Source: an uncultured Hymenobacter sp. (GTDB taxonomy: Bacteria > Bacteroidota > Bacteroidia > Cytophagales > Hymenobacteraceae). From it: a stretch of 64,000 nucleotides of DNA. The stretch is taken from positions 124,001 to 188,000 of the forward strand of contig CAJYPK010000006.1 in assembly GCA_913776615.1 (NCBI GenBank). Direction: 5' to 3'. Below are positions 8,967 through 16,491 of this stretch, piece after piece (position 1 is the first letter of the stretch; each line of letters begins with the position of its first letter). Below the pieces are notes generated by a model. The model saw only the letters and a program-made list of their open reading frames with translations. It did no database searches and was not told the DNA's origin. The translations under genes and the position numbers were made by a program.

Positions 8967-10100
8967 ATGAACCCCTTAGTTGACATTCGCCGCCTCGACC
9001 AAAGCCTGTGGCTGGATTTCATCAGCCGCAAAGTGCTGCAAAACGGCGAGTTGAAAGCTCGTATCGATAACGACGCCCTGCGCGGCGTCACCTCGAATCC
9101 CGCCATTTTTGAGAAGGCCATCGGCGGATCTTCCGATTACGACCAGACCATTGCGGAGCAAGCCAAGCAGGGCAAAACCGCCGAGCAAATCTACGAGGGC
9201 CTGGCCGTGGCCGACGTGCAGGCCGCCTGCGACCTCTTCAAGGGTCTCTACGAAAGCCACGATAATTCGAGCGACGGCTACGTGAGCCTGGAAGTATCGC
9301 CCAAGCTCGCCCACGACACCGACGGCACCGTGGCCGAAGGCCGCCAGCTGTGGCAGGACGTGAACCGCCCCAACGTGATGATCAAGGTGCCGGCCACCCT
9401 CGAAGGGCTGCCCGCCATCCGTACCCTCATCTCGGAAGGTATCAACGTGAACGTGACCCTGATTTTCGGGCTTGACCGCTACAAGGCCGTGGCCGAAGCC
9501 TACATCGCCGGCCTCGAAGACCGGGTGAAAGCCGGGCAGCCCATCGACAATATCGACTCGGTGGCCAGCTTCTTCCTGAGCCGCATCGACGTGCTGATCG
9601 ACCCGCAGCTGGAGAAAATCGCGGCCGAGGGCGGCGAGAAGGGCGAGTTGGCGCAATCGCTGGTGGGCGAAGTGGCGCTGGCCAGCGCCAAGCAGGCGTA
9701 CCAGCTGTACAAAGAGATTTTTGCCGGCCCGCGCTGGCAGGCCCTGGCCGACAAAGGCGCGCACACCCAGCGCCTGCTGTGGGCCAGCACCGGCAACAAG
9801 AACCCCAAGTACGACGACCTCAAGTACGTCGAAAATCTCATCGGCCCCAAGACGGTGAATACCATCCCGGTTGAAACGATGGACATTTTCAAGGAGAAAG
9901 GCCAGCCCGCCGACCGCCTGGAGCAGGGCCTCGACAAAGCCCGCCAAGTGCTGGCCGACCTGCCCAAAGTGGGCATCGACCTCAACGCCCAGACCGAGCA
10001 GCTCGAAAAAGAGGGCGTGCAGAAATTCATCGAGCCCTTCGGCAAGCTGATCGACTCGGTGGAGAAGAAGCGCGCCGCCGCCGTGGGCGAGGCGAAGTAG
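8967..10100 (+). CDS. tal: Transaldolase
   Basis: 377 residues from ATG 8967. The protein matches the longer transaldolase class: start NPLVDIRRLDQSLWLDFISR, then VTSNPAIFEKAI, the Schiff-base Lys140 in VMIKVPAT, GINVNVTLIFG and SVASFFLSRIDVLID, and a late WASTGNKNPKYDDLKYVENLIG. It transfers dihydroxyacetone units between sedoheptulose-7-phosphate and glyceraldehyde-3-phosphate in the cytosol. Placed among arabinan-degrading genes and behind an operator-controlled GH43, it probably supports pentose flux from arabinose. A strong hairpin followed by a T run at 10137-10250 probably ends the transcript. Confidence 0.96.
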   Translation: MNPLVDIRRLDQSLWLDFISRKVLQNGELKARIDNDALRGVTSNPAIFEKAIGGSSDYDQTIAEQAKQGKTAEQIYEGLAVADVQAACDLFKGLYESHDNSSDGYVSLEVSPKLAHDTDGTVAEGRQLWQDVNRPNVMIKVPATLEGLPAIRTLISEGINVNVTLIFGLDRYKAVAEAYIAGLEDRVKAGQPIDNIDSVASFFLSRIDVLIDPQLEKIAAEGGEKGELAQSLVGEVALASAKQAYQLYKEIFAGPRWQALADKGAHTQRLLWASTGNKNPKYDDLKYVENLIGPKTVNTIPVETMDIFKEKGQPADRLEQGLDKARQVLADLPKVGIDLNAQTEQLEKEGVQKFIEPFGKLIDSVEKKRAAAVGEAK

Positions 10101-10136
10101 CGGGCTTAGCTTCTGCTTAGGCCCTTAGCGCCTAAG

Positions 10137-10240
10137 AACGTCCGTCATGCTGAGCCTGCCGAAGCATCTCTACCGCCCCGTTGAACGGCTCTTCAACGAA
10201 GCGAGCAAGATGCTTCGGCAGGCTCAGCATGACGGACGTT
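10137..10240. repeat. Long inverted repeat with 33-bp arms, likely terminator
   Basis: Arms 10137-10169 and 10208-10240 are perfect reverse complements (core GCTGAGCCTGCCGAAGCAT). The 38-base loop holds a smaller hairpin (GTTGAA...TTCAAC). On the plus strand the second arm runs into TTTTTATTTTT, a good rho-independent tail for the transaldolase transcript. From memory, this type of hairpin is dispersed widely in Hymenobacter genomes. Confidence 0.85.
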
Positions 10241-10292
10241 TTTATTTTTCTGTTTTACAAATACTTATTCTGCAACTAGTTACCCTAGCCAC

Positions 10293-11267
10293 ATGAGAAT
10301 TCCCCTTACCTGCCTGGCCAGCGCGCTGCTGCTGGCCGCCGGCCCCGCGCTGGCCCAAACCGCCGCCCCCGCCCCGCCGCCCGGCGGCAATCCCATCATC
10401 AAAAACAAGTACACCGCCGACCCGGCCGCGATGGTGCAGGGCAACACGGTGTACCTCTACACCGGCCACGACGAGGCCCCGGCCCCGCAGGAGCGCTACG
10501 TGATGCACGAGTGGCTCTGCTTTTCCTCCACCGACATGGTGAACTGGACCGAGCACCCGGTACCACTGAAAGTCAGTGACTTTGCCTGGGCCAAGGACGA
10601 CGCCTGGGCCTCGCAGGTAATCGCCCGCAACGGCAAGTTTTACTGGTACGCGGCCGTGGAGCACGGCTCGGTGCCGGGCAAGGCCATCGGGGTGGCGGTG
10701 GCCGACAACCCGGCCGGGCCATTCAAGGATGCCCGGGGCTCGGCGCTGATTACCAACGCGATGACGGAAAGCAAGATTTCCTGGGACGACATCGACCCGA
10801 CTGTCATCATCGACAAGAAGGGCCAGGCGTACTTGTTCTGGGGCAATACCATCTGCCGCTACGCCAAGCTGAAGGCGAATATGACCGAGCTCGACGGCCC
10901 CATTCAGACCGTAACCGGGCTGCCGCGCTTTACCGAGGCACCCTGGGTGCACGAGCACGATGGCTGGTACTACCTGAGCTTCGCCACCGAGTTTCCCGAA
11001 AAAATCGCCTACGCCATGAGCCGCAGCCTCGACGGCCCGTGGGAGTACAAGGGCCTGCTCAACGAGATTGCCGGCAACTCCAACACCAACCACCAGGCCA
11101 TCATCGACTTCAAGGGTAAGTCGTACTTCATCTACCACAACGGCGGCATCAACACGGCCGGCAGCAGCTACCGCCGCTCGGTGTGCATTGATTACCTATA
11201 CTATAACAAAGACGGCACCCTCAAGCGCGTGCAAATGACGACCGAGGGCGTACAACCCGCCAAGTAA
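10293..11267 (+). CDS. Exported GH43 glycosidase (alpha-L-arabinofuranosidase/beta-xylosidase type)
   Basis: 324 residues from ATG 10293. A signal peptide (1-22, ending ALAQ) precedes a single GH43 domain. The catalytic set is visible: Asp43 (YTADPAAM), Asp168 (DDIDPTVI) and Glu215 (FTEAPWV). Family landmarks include VYLYTGHDEA, NWTEHPVPL, AWASQVIARNGKFYWY and FIYHNGG. This sequence type is the exo-acting GH43 group that removes arabinosyl or xylosyl units, distinct from the endo-arabinanases nearby. It would act in the periplasm on imported oligosaccharides. It is separated from transaldolase by the hairpin at 10137, so it may have its own promoter. A GC-rich hairpin at 11296 follows. Confidence 0.88.
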   Translation: MRIPLTCLASALLLAAGPALAQTAAPAPPPGGNPIIKNKYTADPAAMVQGNTVYLYTGHDEAPAPQERYVMHEWLCFSSTDMVNWTEHPVPLKVSDFAWAKDDAWASQVIARNGKFYWYAAVEHGSVPGKAIGVAVADNPAGPFKDARGSALITNAMTESKISWDDIDPTVIIDKKGQAYLFWGNTICRYAKLKANMTELDGPIQTVTGLPRFTEAPWVHEHDGWYYLSFATEFPEKIAYAMSRSLDGPWEYKGLLNEIAGNSNTNHQAIIDFKGKSYFIYHNGGINTAGSSYRRSVCIDYLYYNKDGTLKRVQMTTEGVQPAK

Positions 11268-11295
11268 GCCGTACAAGGCTGGCTCACCCTCCCGC

Positions 11296-11352
11296 TGCCC
11301 ACCCGACCTGCCCGCTGGCCGCCCGGCCGGAGCGGGCGCGGGTGGGCATTTT
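11296..11352 (+). terminator. Rho-independent terminator after GH43
   Basis: TGCCCACCCG (11296-11305) pairs with CGGGTGGGCA (11339-11348), with inner GC-rich pairing between them, and is followed by TTTT. It lies 29 bases behind the GH43 stop. Confidence 0.65.
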
Positions 11353-11417
11353 GGTGCGCGGGCACCAGCCGCGGCGGTAATTTTGAAAGGGCAAATGCCC
11401 GCATGGTTTTAGATTTT

Positions 11418-12581
11418 ATGACGTCAACTACGAAGAGCCGGGTGGCGGTGAGCGCCTTTTTTTTCCTGCCCGGCCTGTGCTTTGCGAGCTGGGCCTCGCG
11501 CATCCCCGACATCAGCGCCAAGCTGGGCATGAGCTCGGGGCAGCTGGGGCAATTGCTGCTGGCCATTCCGCTGGGGTCGCTAGCCTCGCTGCCGCTGGCC
11601 GGCTGGCTGGTCTCGACCTGGGGCAGCCGGCGCACGGTGCTGCTGGCCTCGGTGCTCTACGCCTGCTTTTTGCCGCTGCTGGGCTGGGCCGGCAGTTTCT
11701 GGACGCTGGCCCCGGCGCTGGCGCTGTTCGGCTTCGCGGGCAATCTGCTCAACATCGCCGTCAATACCCAGGCCATTGGCGTGCAGCAGTTTTACGGCAA
11801 GCCGGTAATGGGCTCGTTTCACGGGCTGTGGAGTCTGGCGGGCTTTCTGGGCGGGGCACTGGGCACGCTGCTCATCGGCTGGCATCAACCGCCGCTGCAA
11901 CACTTTTTGCTGGTGCTGGTGGTGTGCCTGGTGCTGGCGGGCGTGGCCCACGGCTACACCCTGCGCCAGGACGTGGGCAAGGCCGACGAGAGCGGCCCCG
12001 GCTTCAGCCTGCGTAATCCCGATCCGTATTTGCTGCGCATCGGGCTCATCGCCTTTTGCGGCATGATGAGCGAGGGCGCGATGTTCGACTGGGCCGGGGT
12101 GTATTTTCAGAAGGTAGTGCGGCCCGACGCGGCGCTGGTCACGGCCGGCTACGTGGCGTGCATGAGCACGATGGCGCTGGGCCGGTTTTTGTCCGATTAT
12201 TTCACCCACCGCTTCGGCACGGTACGGATGCTGCAACTCAGCAGCGCGCTCATCGTGAGCGGCTTATTGCTGGCCGTGGCCCTGCCCTACCTGGTGCCGG
12301 CGGTGCTGGGCTTCCTGCTCATCGGCTTCGGCATTGCCTCGGTGGTACCGCTTTCCTACAGCTCGGCGGGGCGGGCAACCTCGGTATCACCGGGCGTGGC
12401 GCTGGCCCTGGTTTCGACCATCGGCTTCCTAGGCTTTCTGCTCGGGCCGCCGCTGATTGGCTTCCTGGCCCAGCTTTTTTCGCTGCGCACGGCCTTCGGG
12501 CTGGTGGCGGTGGTGGCAATGGGCATCGGCGTGCTGGCCTCGCTGCCTAATCCGAAGCCGGTGGCGAAACCTTCATTTTGA
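11418..12581 (+). CDS. MFS transporter, YbjJ-like
   Basis: 387 residues from ATG 11418 (an in-frame ATG at 11403 is also possible). About twelve hydrophobic spans are evident. The N-terminal half has FASWASRIPDISAKLGMSSGQLG and GWLVSTWGSRRTVLLAS, the conserved loop 2-3 motif of the major facilitator superfamily. The pattern of WASRIP, then SFHGLWSLAGFLGGALG, matches the YbjJ/FucP-like group of sugar or drug exporters of unknown substrate. The box TAATTTTG at 11378-11385 fits a Bacteroidota -7 element. It sits between arabinan genes but shows no operator, so a link to arabinose is not shown. Confidence 0.85.
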   Translation: MTSTTKSRVAVSAFFFLPGLCFASWASRIPDISAKLGMSSGQLGQLLLAIPLGSLASLPLAGWLVSTWGSRRTVLLASVLYACFLPLLGWAGSFWTLAPALALFGFAGNLLNIAVNTQAIGVQQFYGKPVMGSFHGLWSLAGFLGGALGTLLIGWHQPPLQHFLLVLVVCLVLAGVAHGYTLRQDVGKADESGPGFSLRNPDPYLLRIGLIAFCGMMSEGAMFDWAGVYFQKVVRPDAALVTAGYVACMSTMALGRFLSDYFTHRFGTVRMLQLSSALIVSGLLLAVALPYLVPAVLGFLLIGFGIASVVPLSYSSAGRATSVSPGVALALVSTIGFLGFLLGPPLIGFLAQLFSLRTAFGLVAVVAMGIGVLASLPNPKPVAKPSF

Positions 12582-12672
12582 GCGGTTAGCTAGTAGCTGC
12601 GAGCTGTTAGCTTATTTTGGGAAGCCCAACCAACGCAGGAAGCTAATAGCTAGCAGCTAACCGCTAACAGCT
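12581..12672. repeat. Hairpin built of permuted TTAGCT words
   Basis: The left arm (12581-12613) and right arm (12640-12672) are both made of the same short words (TTAGCT, TAGTAGCT, GAGCTGTTAGC) in partly different order, and pair imperfectly. It fills the gap between the MFS gene and the phosphatase gene. The same word family recurs at 45961-46079 between araA and araD. Confidence 0.75.
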
Positions 12673-12681
12673 CAAATAATA

Positions 12682-13254
12682 ATGTCCGACGCCTTCCCCA
12701 CCTCCGCTCCCTCCCCCGTTCTGCCCTTCGACCGCTCGTACTGGGTGCTGCCCGGCCGGCTACTGGCTGGCTACGTGCCCGTGAAGCCCGACCCAGCCGG
12801 GACGCGCCGGCAGCTGCGGGCGCTGCTGGCGCAGGGCATCCGCACGTTCGTGAACCTAATGCACGACAACGAACAGAACTACGACGGGGCGGTAATTCCG
12901 GGCTACGAGCGCGAGCTGGCCGAGGAAGCCGCCGCGCTGGGCGTCACGGCCACCGCGCACCGCCTGCCCATCATAGACCTCGACGTGCCCACGCCTGCCC
13001 ACATGCAGCGCGTGCTCGACGTGCTCGATGCTGCGCTGGCCGCCGGCCAGCCCACGTACGTGCACTGCTGGGGCGGGCGCGGGCGCACGGGCACGGTGGT
13101 GGGCTGCTTCCTGGCCCGGCACGGCTACGCCACCGGCCAGCGGGCGCTGGACTTCGTGCAGCACCTGCGCCGCACCGACGCGAAGGCCGACACCAAGGCG
13201 CCGGAGACAGCAGCCCAGTGCGAGTTTGTGCGCGAGTGGCCGGTGGGGAAGTAG
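12682..13254 (+). CDS. Protein-tyrosine/dual-specificity phosphatase-like protein
   Basis: 190 residues from ATG 12682. The phosphatase signature HC-x5-R is present as HCWGGRGRT, with nucleophile Cys129 and phosphate-binding Arg135; the following Thr is also conserved. An aspartate-containing loop (IIDLDVPTP, about residues 95-101) could supply the general acid. The N-terminal region SYWVLPGRLLAGYVP and the RTFVNLMHD segment match the cyanobacterial/bacterial 'tyrosine-protein phosphatase' group of dual-specificity enzymes. Cytosolic, no export signal. Substrate unknown. The gene stands alone between a hairpin repeat and the convergent ygiD-like gene. Confidence 0.85.
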   Translation: MSDAFPTSAPSPVLPFDRSYWVLPGRLLAGYVPVKPDPAGTRRQLRALLAQGIRTFVNLMHDNEQNYDGAVIPGYERELAEEAAALGVTATAHRLPIIDLDVPTPAHMQRVLDVLDAALAAGQPTYVHCWGGRGRTGTVVGCFLARHGYATGQRALDFVQHLRRTDAKADTKAPETAAQCEFVREWPVGK

Positions 13255-13375
13255 CACGGGTTTTAATCAACCAGGTTGCGTAGACAGGGGCCGGCGCACT
13301 CCAGCGGGCGCCCGATGCCCAGCCCCGGGCTGATGTAGCCAACCCGGGTTGGGCAGCAACTTCTCTGACGCAGCA

Positions 13376-14230
13376 CTAATGGCTTTCCATCAAAAAGCTT
13401 CGCTCGCTGAAGGCAGGAATGGAAGGCGGCTGTTCGTAGAAGTGCCTCAGCTCATCCCGGCTATCGGAGAGGCCCAGGCTATACAAAACCGGCACAAAAT
13501 GGTCGGGCGTGGGGGCTGCCAGCCGGCCTAAGGCGTGGCTGGCCTCGTAATTAACCAAGTTGGCGACGTTGCGCTGATTGAGCTGCTGCTTGAGCCAGGC
13601 ATCGTAGTCGGCCTCCCAGCCAAACGGGGTCGCGTCACCGGTGCGCATCTTTTGCGCTACCAGCGGAATGTTGTGAATCAGGGAGCCGCTGCCGATGATG
13701 AGTACCCCTTTTTCCCGCAAGGCTTTCAGCTGCCGGCCTAGCTCCAGGTGGTAGCTCGGATGGGCATGATAATCAATACTCATCTGAAACACTGGAACAT
13801 TAGCGTCAGGGAACAAGTGCATCAGCATGGGCCAGGCCCCGTGGTCGAGGCCCCACTCCGGCGTTTCCGCGATGGACGGCACCAGCTTTTTCACCTCCCG
13901 GGCAATGGTCGGTGACCCCTTGGCGTGGTACTGCGCCTGGTAATATTCCTTTGGAAACCCGTAGTAGTCGTACAGTTGCTCCTGCTCCGGCGAAATATTG
14001 ACGAAAGTGCCCTTGGTACACCAGTGCGCGGAGATGATGAGGGCCGCCTTTACTTCGTAGTTATGCTGCAACTGCTGCCCCAGCTGGAAAAGGGCCTGCC
14101 AGAACGGCCGCTCGTCGCGCGAGCGAGGAATGTCCAGTGGGCTGCCGTGCGAAGTAAAAAGCACCGGCATACGTTTGCGCTGGGTGAGCAGGGTATCGGT
14201 AAAATTCTGGAAATTGCGGAGGGTACTCAT
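13376..14230 (-). CDS. ygiD: 4,5-DOPA dioxygenase extradiol-like protein (LigB family)
   Basis: 284 residues from ATG 14230; a longer frame exists but the internal ATG opens the conserved region better. The LigB-type fold is shown by its His-containing metal and catalytic motifs in order: FTSHGSPLD, IISAHWCT, WGLDHGAWPML, QMSIDYHAHPSYHLELG, IIGSGSLIHN and SHALGRLAAPTPDHFVPVLY. These match the YgiD/DODA family, Zn- or Fe-dependent extradiol dioxygenases that open catechol rings. The true substrate of the bacterial members is unclear. It lies 52 bases downstream of the DoxX gene on the same strand, so the two are probably cotranscribed. Confidence 0.93.
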   Translation of the reverse strand: MSTLRNFQNFTDTLLTQRKRMPVLFTSHGSPLDIPRSRDERPFWQALFQLGQQLQHNYEVKAALIISAHWCTKGTFVNISPEQEQLYDYYGFPKEYYQAQYHAKGSPTIAREVKKLVPSIAETPEWGLDHGAWPMLMHLFPDANVPVFQMSIDYHAHPSYHLELGRQLKALREKGVLIIGSGSLIHNIPLVAQKMRTGDATPFGWEADYDAWLKQQLNQRNVANLVNYEASHALGRLAAPTPDHFVPVLYSLGLSDSRDELRHFYEQPPSIPAFSERSFLMESH

Positions 14231-14282
14231 CGCAGGGAGGGAAAGTAGGGAGGGAAAAAACTGTCGCCGCTCCATTGCCAGC

Positions 14283-14705
14283 TTATGCTTTTGGCAGGAT
14301 GGGCGCTTTGCGGGCTCGGCCCCAGGCCACGAACAGCGCCAGCGCCGCCAGTACCAGGTTGACAGGGATGACGGAATACTCGCCCCGGGAAACGTGGAAA
14401 ATAGCAGCGAGGAGCATCACGGCGACCAGGCCCACGGCCGCCCATACGGTCAGGCCGGGCTTGAGGCGCAGCAGCGACGGCAGCAGCAGGCCGACGCCAA
14501 TCAGTACTTCGCTGAAGCCAATGAAGCGAACCAGTGCCTCGGGCACCTGGCCGGCCCAGGGCAGGGAGGTGGCTAACTGGGCAATGGGTTGGGTGAGCTT
14601 CATACTGCCGACCATGCCGAACATCGCCGCGAGTAGCACCTGGACAATCCAGAGGCAAACCCGCAAAGCTTTAGAGGGCTGCTGGGTAACGGAATACGTC
14701 TGCAT
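14283..14705 (-). CDS. DoxX-family membrane protein
   Basis: 140 residues from ATG 14705. Four hydrophobic spans and the DoxX landmarks are present: AAMFGMVGSMKLTQP, PEALVRFIGFSEVLIGVGLLLP, AAVGLVAVMLLAAIFHVSRGE and PVNLVLAALALFVAWGR. Members are inner-membrane proteins of ill-defined redox or quinone-related function. Located directly upstream of the YgiD-like gene and divergent from a Crp/Fnr-type regulator at 15069 (363-base gap), which is a plausible controller. Confidence 0.9.
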   Translation of the reverse strand: MQTYSVTQQPSKALRVCLWIVQVLLAAMFGMVGSMKLTQPIAQLATSLPWAGQVPEALVRFIGFSEVLIGVGLLLPSLLRLKPGLTVWAAVGLVAVMLLAAIFHVSRGEYSVIPVNLVLAALALFVAWGRARKAPILPKA

Positions 14706-15068
14706 AAGAAAAGAGAAGAGAAAGTGAAACCAGATTACAAGTAGGTTGATCACGCTCGGCCAGCGTCGGTACGCTCGCGTTAATGGCTGCTACCGCGTCG
14801 GGCCGTAATAGCACAAAGGTCCCCTGCCTTCATTTCGCCCGCCTTAATGTAGATTAAGAAACGCGCCCCCCGCGCCGCTTCCGGGCGTTGCCGGGCAGGT
14901 CGCGCGTTCAGCGGCAGCCGGCGGCCGGGCGGGCCAAGGCCAGGCGAACTTTGCCGGAGCTGACAGGTTATTTTTAACGGGGCCGAGGGACGACCTGTCT
15001 ACGGGTGCCTTGCAGCGCAGTAGCCAACTGCTTGCGTTGCCCACAATACCTTACTTTTAGACGCCCAG
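14706..15068. other. Divergent intergenic region between doxX-type and crp/fnr-type genes
   Basis: 363 bases with no credible reading frame. It must hold promoters for both flanking genes. A TTACTTTTAG stretch just before the regulator start resembles a Bacteroidota -7 box with one mismatch. I saw no clear Crp-type palindrome. Confidence 0.5.
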
Positions 15069-15638
15069 ATGCTGTCGTTTCAGAACTACTTTCTGCAGGG
15101 GGCAGCAGACCCGACCTTTCTTCAGGAGCTGGAAGAGGCTATAACGCTACGACAAGTGGCCAAGGGGCAGGTGCTGCTTCGCAAGGGCGATAAGGGGCGG
15201 GAGCACTACTTCGTAAAATCCGGCCTCCTCCGCAGCTACACGCTGGACGCAAAAGGCAAGGAACACATCTTTATGTTCGCCCCGGAAGGCTGGCTTATCG
15301 GTGATATTGGCTCCTTCCTCAGCGATAAGGGCGCCGACCTGTACATTGACGCGCTGGAGGAGTCCGAAATAGAAGCACTCGACAACCGCCTGTTCTCCCG
15401 CCGGGATGCCTTCCATGCGGAGGCTCTGAATAAAAGCAGTCGGCGCATGTATATGATGCAAAAGCGCATCATCTCGCTGATGAGCACCCCGCTGCAGGAA
15501 CGCTACCTGGATTTCCTCGACATGTACCCAAACCTTGTGCAGCGGGTACCGCAAAAGATGATTGCTTCTTACCTGGGTGTTACCCCAGAAGCCCTTAGCA
15601 AGCTAAGGGGCGACCTCACCAGGCAAAAAAACGCTTAG
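15069..15638 (+). CDS. Crp/Fnr-family transcriptional regulator (cyclic-nucleotide-binding domain)
   Basis: 189 residues from ATG 15069. The N-terminal beta-roll (about 15-115) has VAKGQVLLRKGDKGREHYFVKSGLLR and PEGWLIGDIGSF, standard for the cNMP-binding fold, but the Arg-containing cAMP pocket motif is not convincing. The C-terminal part, RVPQKMIASYLGVTPEALSKLR, is the short helix-turn-helix of Bacteroidota Crp-like proteins. It faces the DoxX-YgiD pair and may regulate it. GC content looks lower than in neighbouring genes. Confidence 0.92.
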   Translation: MLSFQNYFLQGAADPTFLQELEEAITLRQVAKGQVLLRKGDKGREHYFVKSGLLRSYTLDAKGKEHIFMFAPEGWLIGDIGSFLSDKGADLYIDALEESEIEALDNRLFSRRDAFHAEALNKSSRRMYMMQKRIISLMSTPLQERYLDFLDMYPNLVQRVPQKMIASYLGVTPEALSKLRGDLTRQKNA

Positions 15639-15828
15639 CGTGCACACCCGCCCTTGTCGTTAGCCGTTCACAAAGAAGCTGTTCAGGAAGCCGCCGGCTA
15701 CATGCGTTCGGTCATGCTCCGGCAAGCGGACGACAGCTCAGCCTGACCGCCGTTTTGTTGCCAACCTTTCTACACCGCTTCGAAGCAGATTTCTGCGCTA
15801 CATCCCGGCCGGGTGGCTACTTTCACGC

Positions 15829-16401
15829 ATGTTTTCTCCCCGCATGATTTCTTGCCTGGCCGTCGTTACGCCCCTGCTCCTAGCAGCCGGCCCGGCCGCC
15901 GCCGACAGTACGAGCGCCCCGCGCCCAACCCAGACTCAGCCTGCTGCGGCTCAGCCCAAGCTCACCACAACCCCGGCCAAACCGGCTGCGGCCCAGCCCA
16001 AGCCCGCCGTGGCTTCAGCTAAACCTACCACGGCCCACGCCAAACCGACCGTGGCCCACACGAAGCCCACCGTAGCCCAGGCCACGCCCGTCACGGCCCA
16101 GGCTACTCCCGCCTCCCAGACCACGCCCGCGGCAGCCCGTATCGAGCTGGGCAAGTGCGACATCCAGGCGACGTACAACCTGCCTGCCCAGCGCTTCGAC
16201 GAAACCGCCCAGGCCATTGCCCACGCCACGGGCTGCTTTATCCGCTACACCGACCAGCGGCTGATGAGCGTGCCCGTGCAGGCCGTGCGCGGCCGGCTCA
16301 CGCGGCGGCAGGCGCTGCGGGTGGCCCTGCGCGGCACCTCGCTCCGCATCGTGCGCGAAACGCCTAATCTGATGGAAGTAAAGCTGGCCTCGGCGCAGTA
16401 A
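15829..16401 (+). CDS. Free-standing STN-domain secreted protein with Ala/Pro/Lys/Thr linker
   Basis: 190 residues from ATG 15829 (ATG 15844 is an alternative). A signal peptide (about 1-26, ending AAADS) is followed by about 70 residues of low-complexity repeats (AKPTTAHAKPTVAHTKPTVA and similar). The last 80 residues form a secretin/TonB N-terminal short domain: YNLPAQRFDETAQAIAHATG, CFIRYTDQRLMSVPVQAVRG, LTRRQALRVALRGTSL. STN domains normally sit at the start of TonB-dependent receptors or secretins and contact an anti-sigma factor; here there is no barrel and no sigma/anti-sigma gene nearby. Convergent with GH127, sharing a strong hairpin. Confidence 0.85.
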   Translation: MFSPRMISCLAVVTPLLLAAGPAAADSTSAPRPTQTQPAAAQPKLTTTPAKPAAAQPKPAVASAKPTTAHAKPTVAHTKPTVAQATPVTAQATPASQTTPAAARIELGKCDIQATYNLPAQRFDETAQAIAHATGCFIRYTDQRLMSVPVQAVRGRLTRRQALRVALRGTSLRIVRETPNLMEVKLASAQ

Positions 16402-16403
16402 AA

Positions 16404-16487
16404 AAGGGAATGAGGGTAGGGGGGTAGGAGTCAAGGAGGGTTAAAAGTACCCCTCCTTGACTCCTACCCCCCTACCCTCATTCCCTT
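16404..16487. terminator. Perfect 37-bp-arm hairpin between convergent genes
   Basis: Arms 16404-16440 and 16451-16487 are exact reverse complements around a 10-base loop, built of GGGTAGG/GAGTCAAGG words. It fills the whole gap between the STN gene and the convergent GH127 gene, so it probably serves as a bidirectional terminator. The word family returns at 62248-62338. Confidence 0.85.
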
Positions 16488-16491
16488 CCAG

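Noticed and set aside
12581..12672. TTAGCT repeats considered as phase-variable coding repeats
   Set aside because: They lie outside genes (after the MFS stop and before the phosphatase ATG), so slippage would not change a reading frame.
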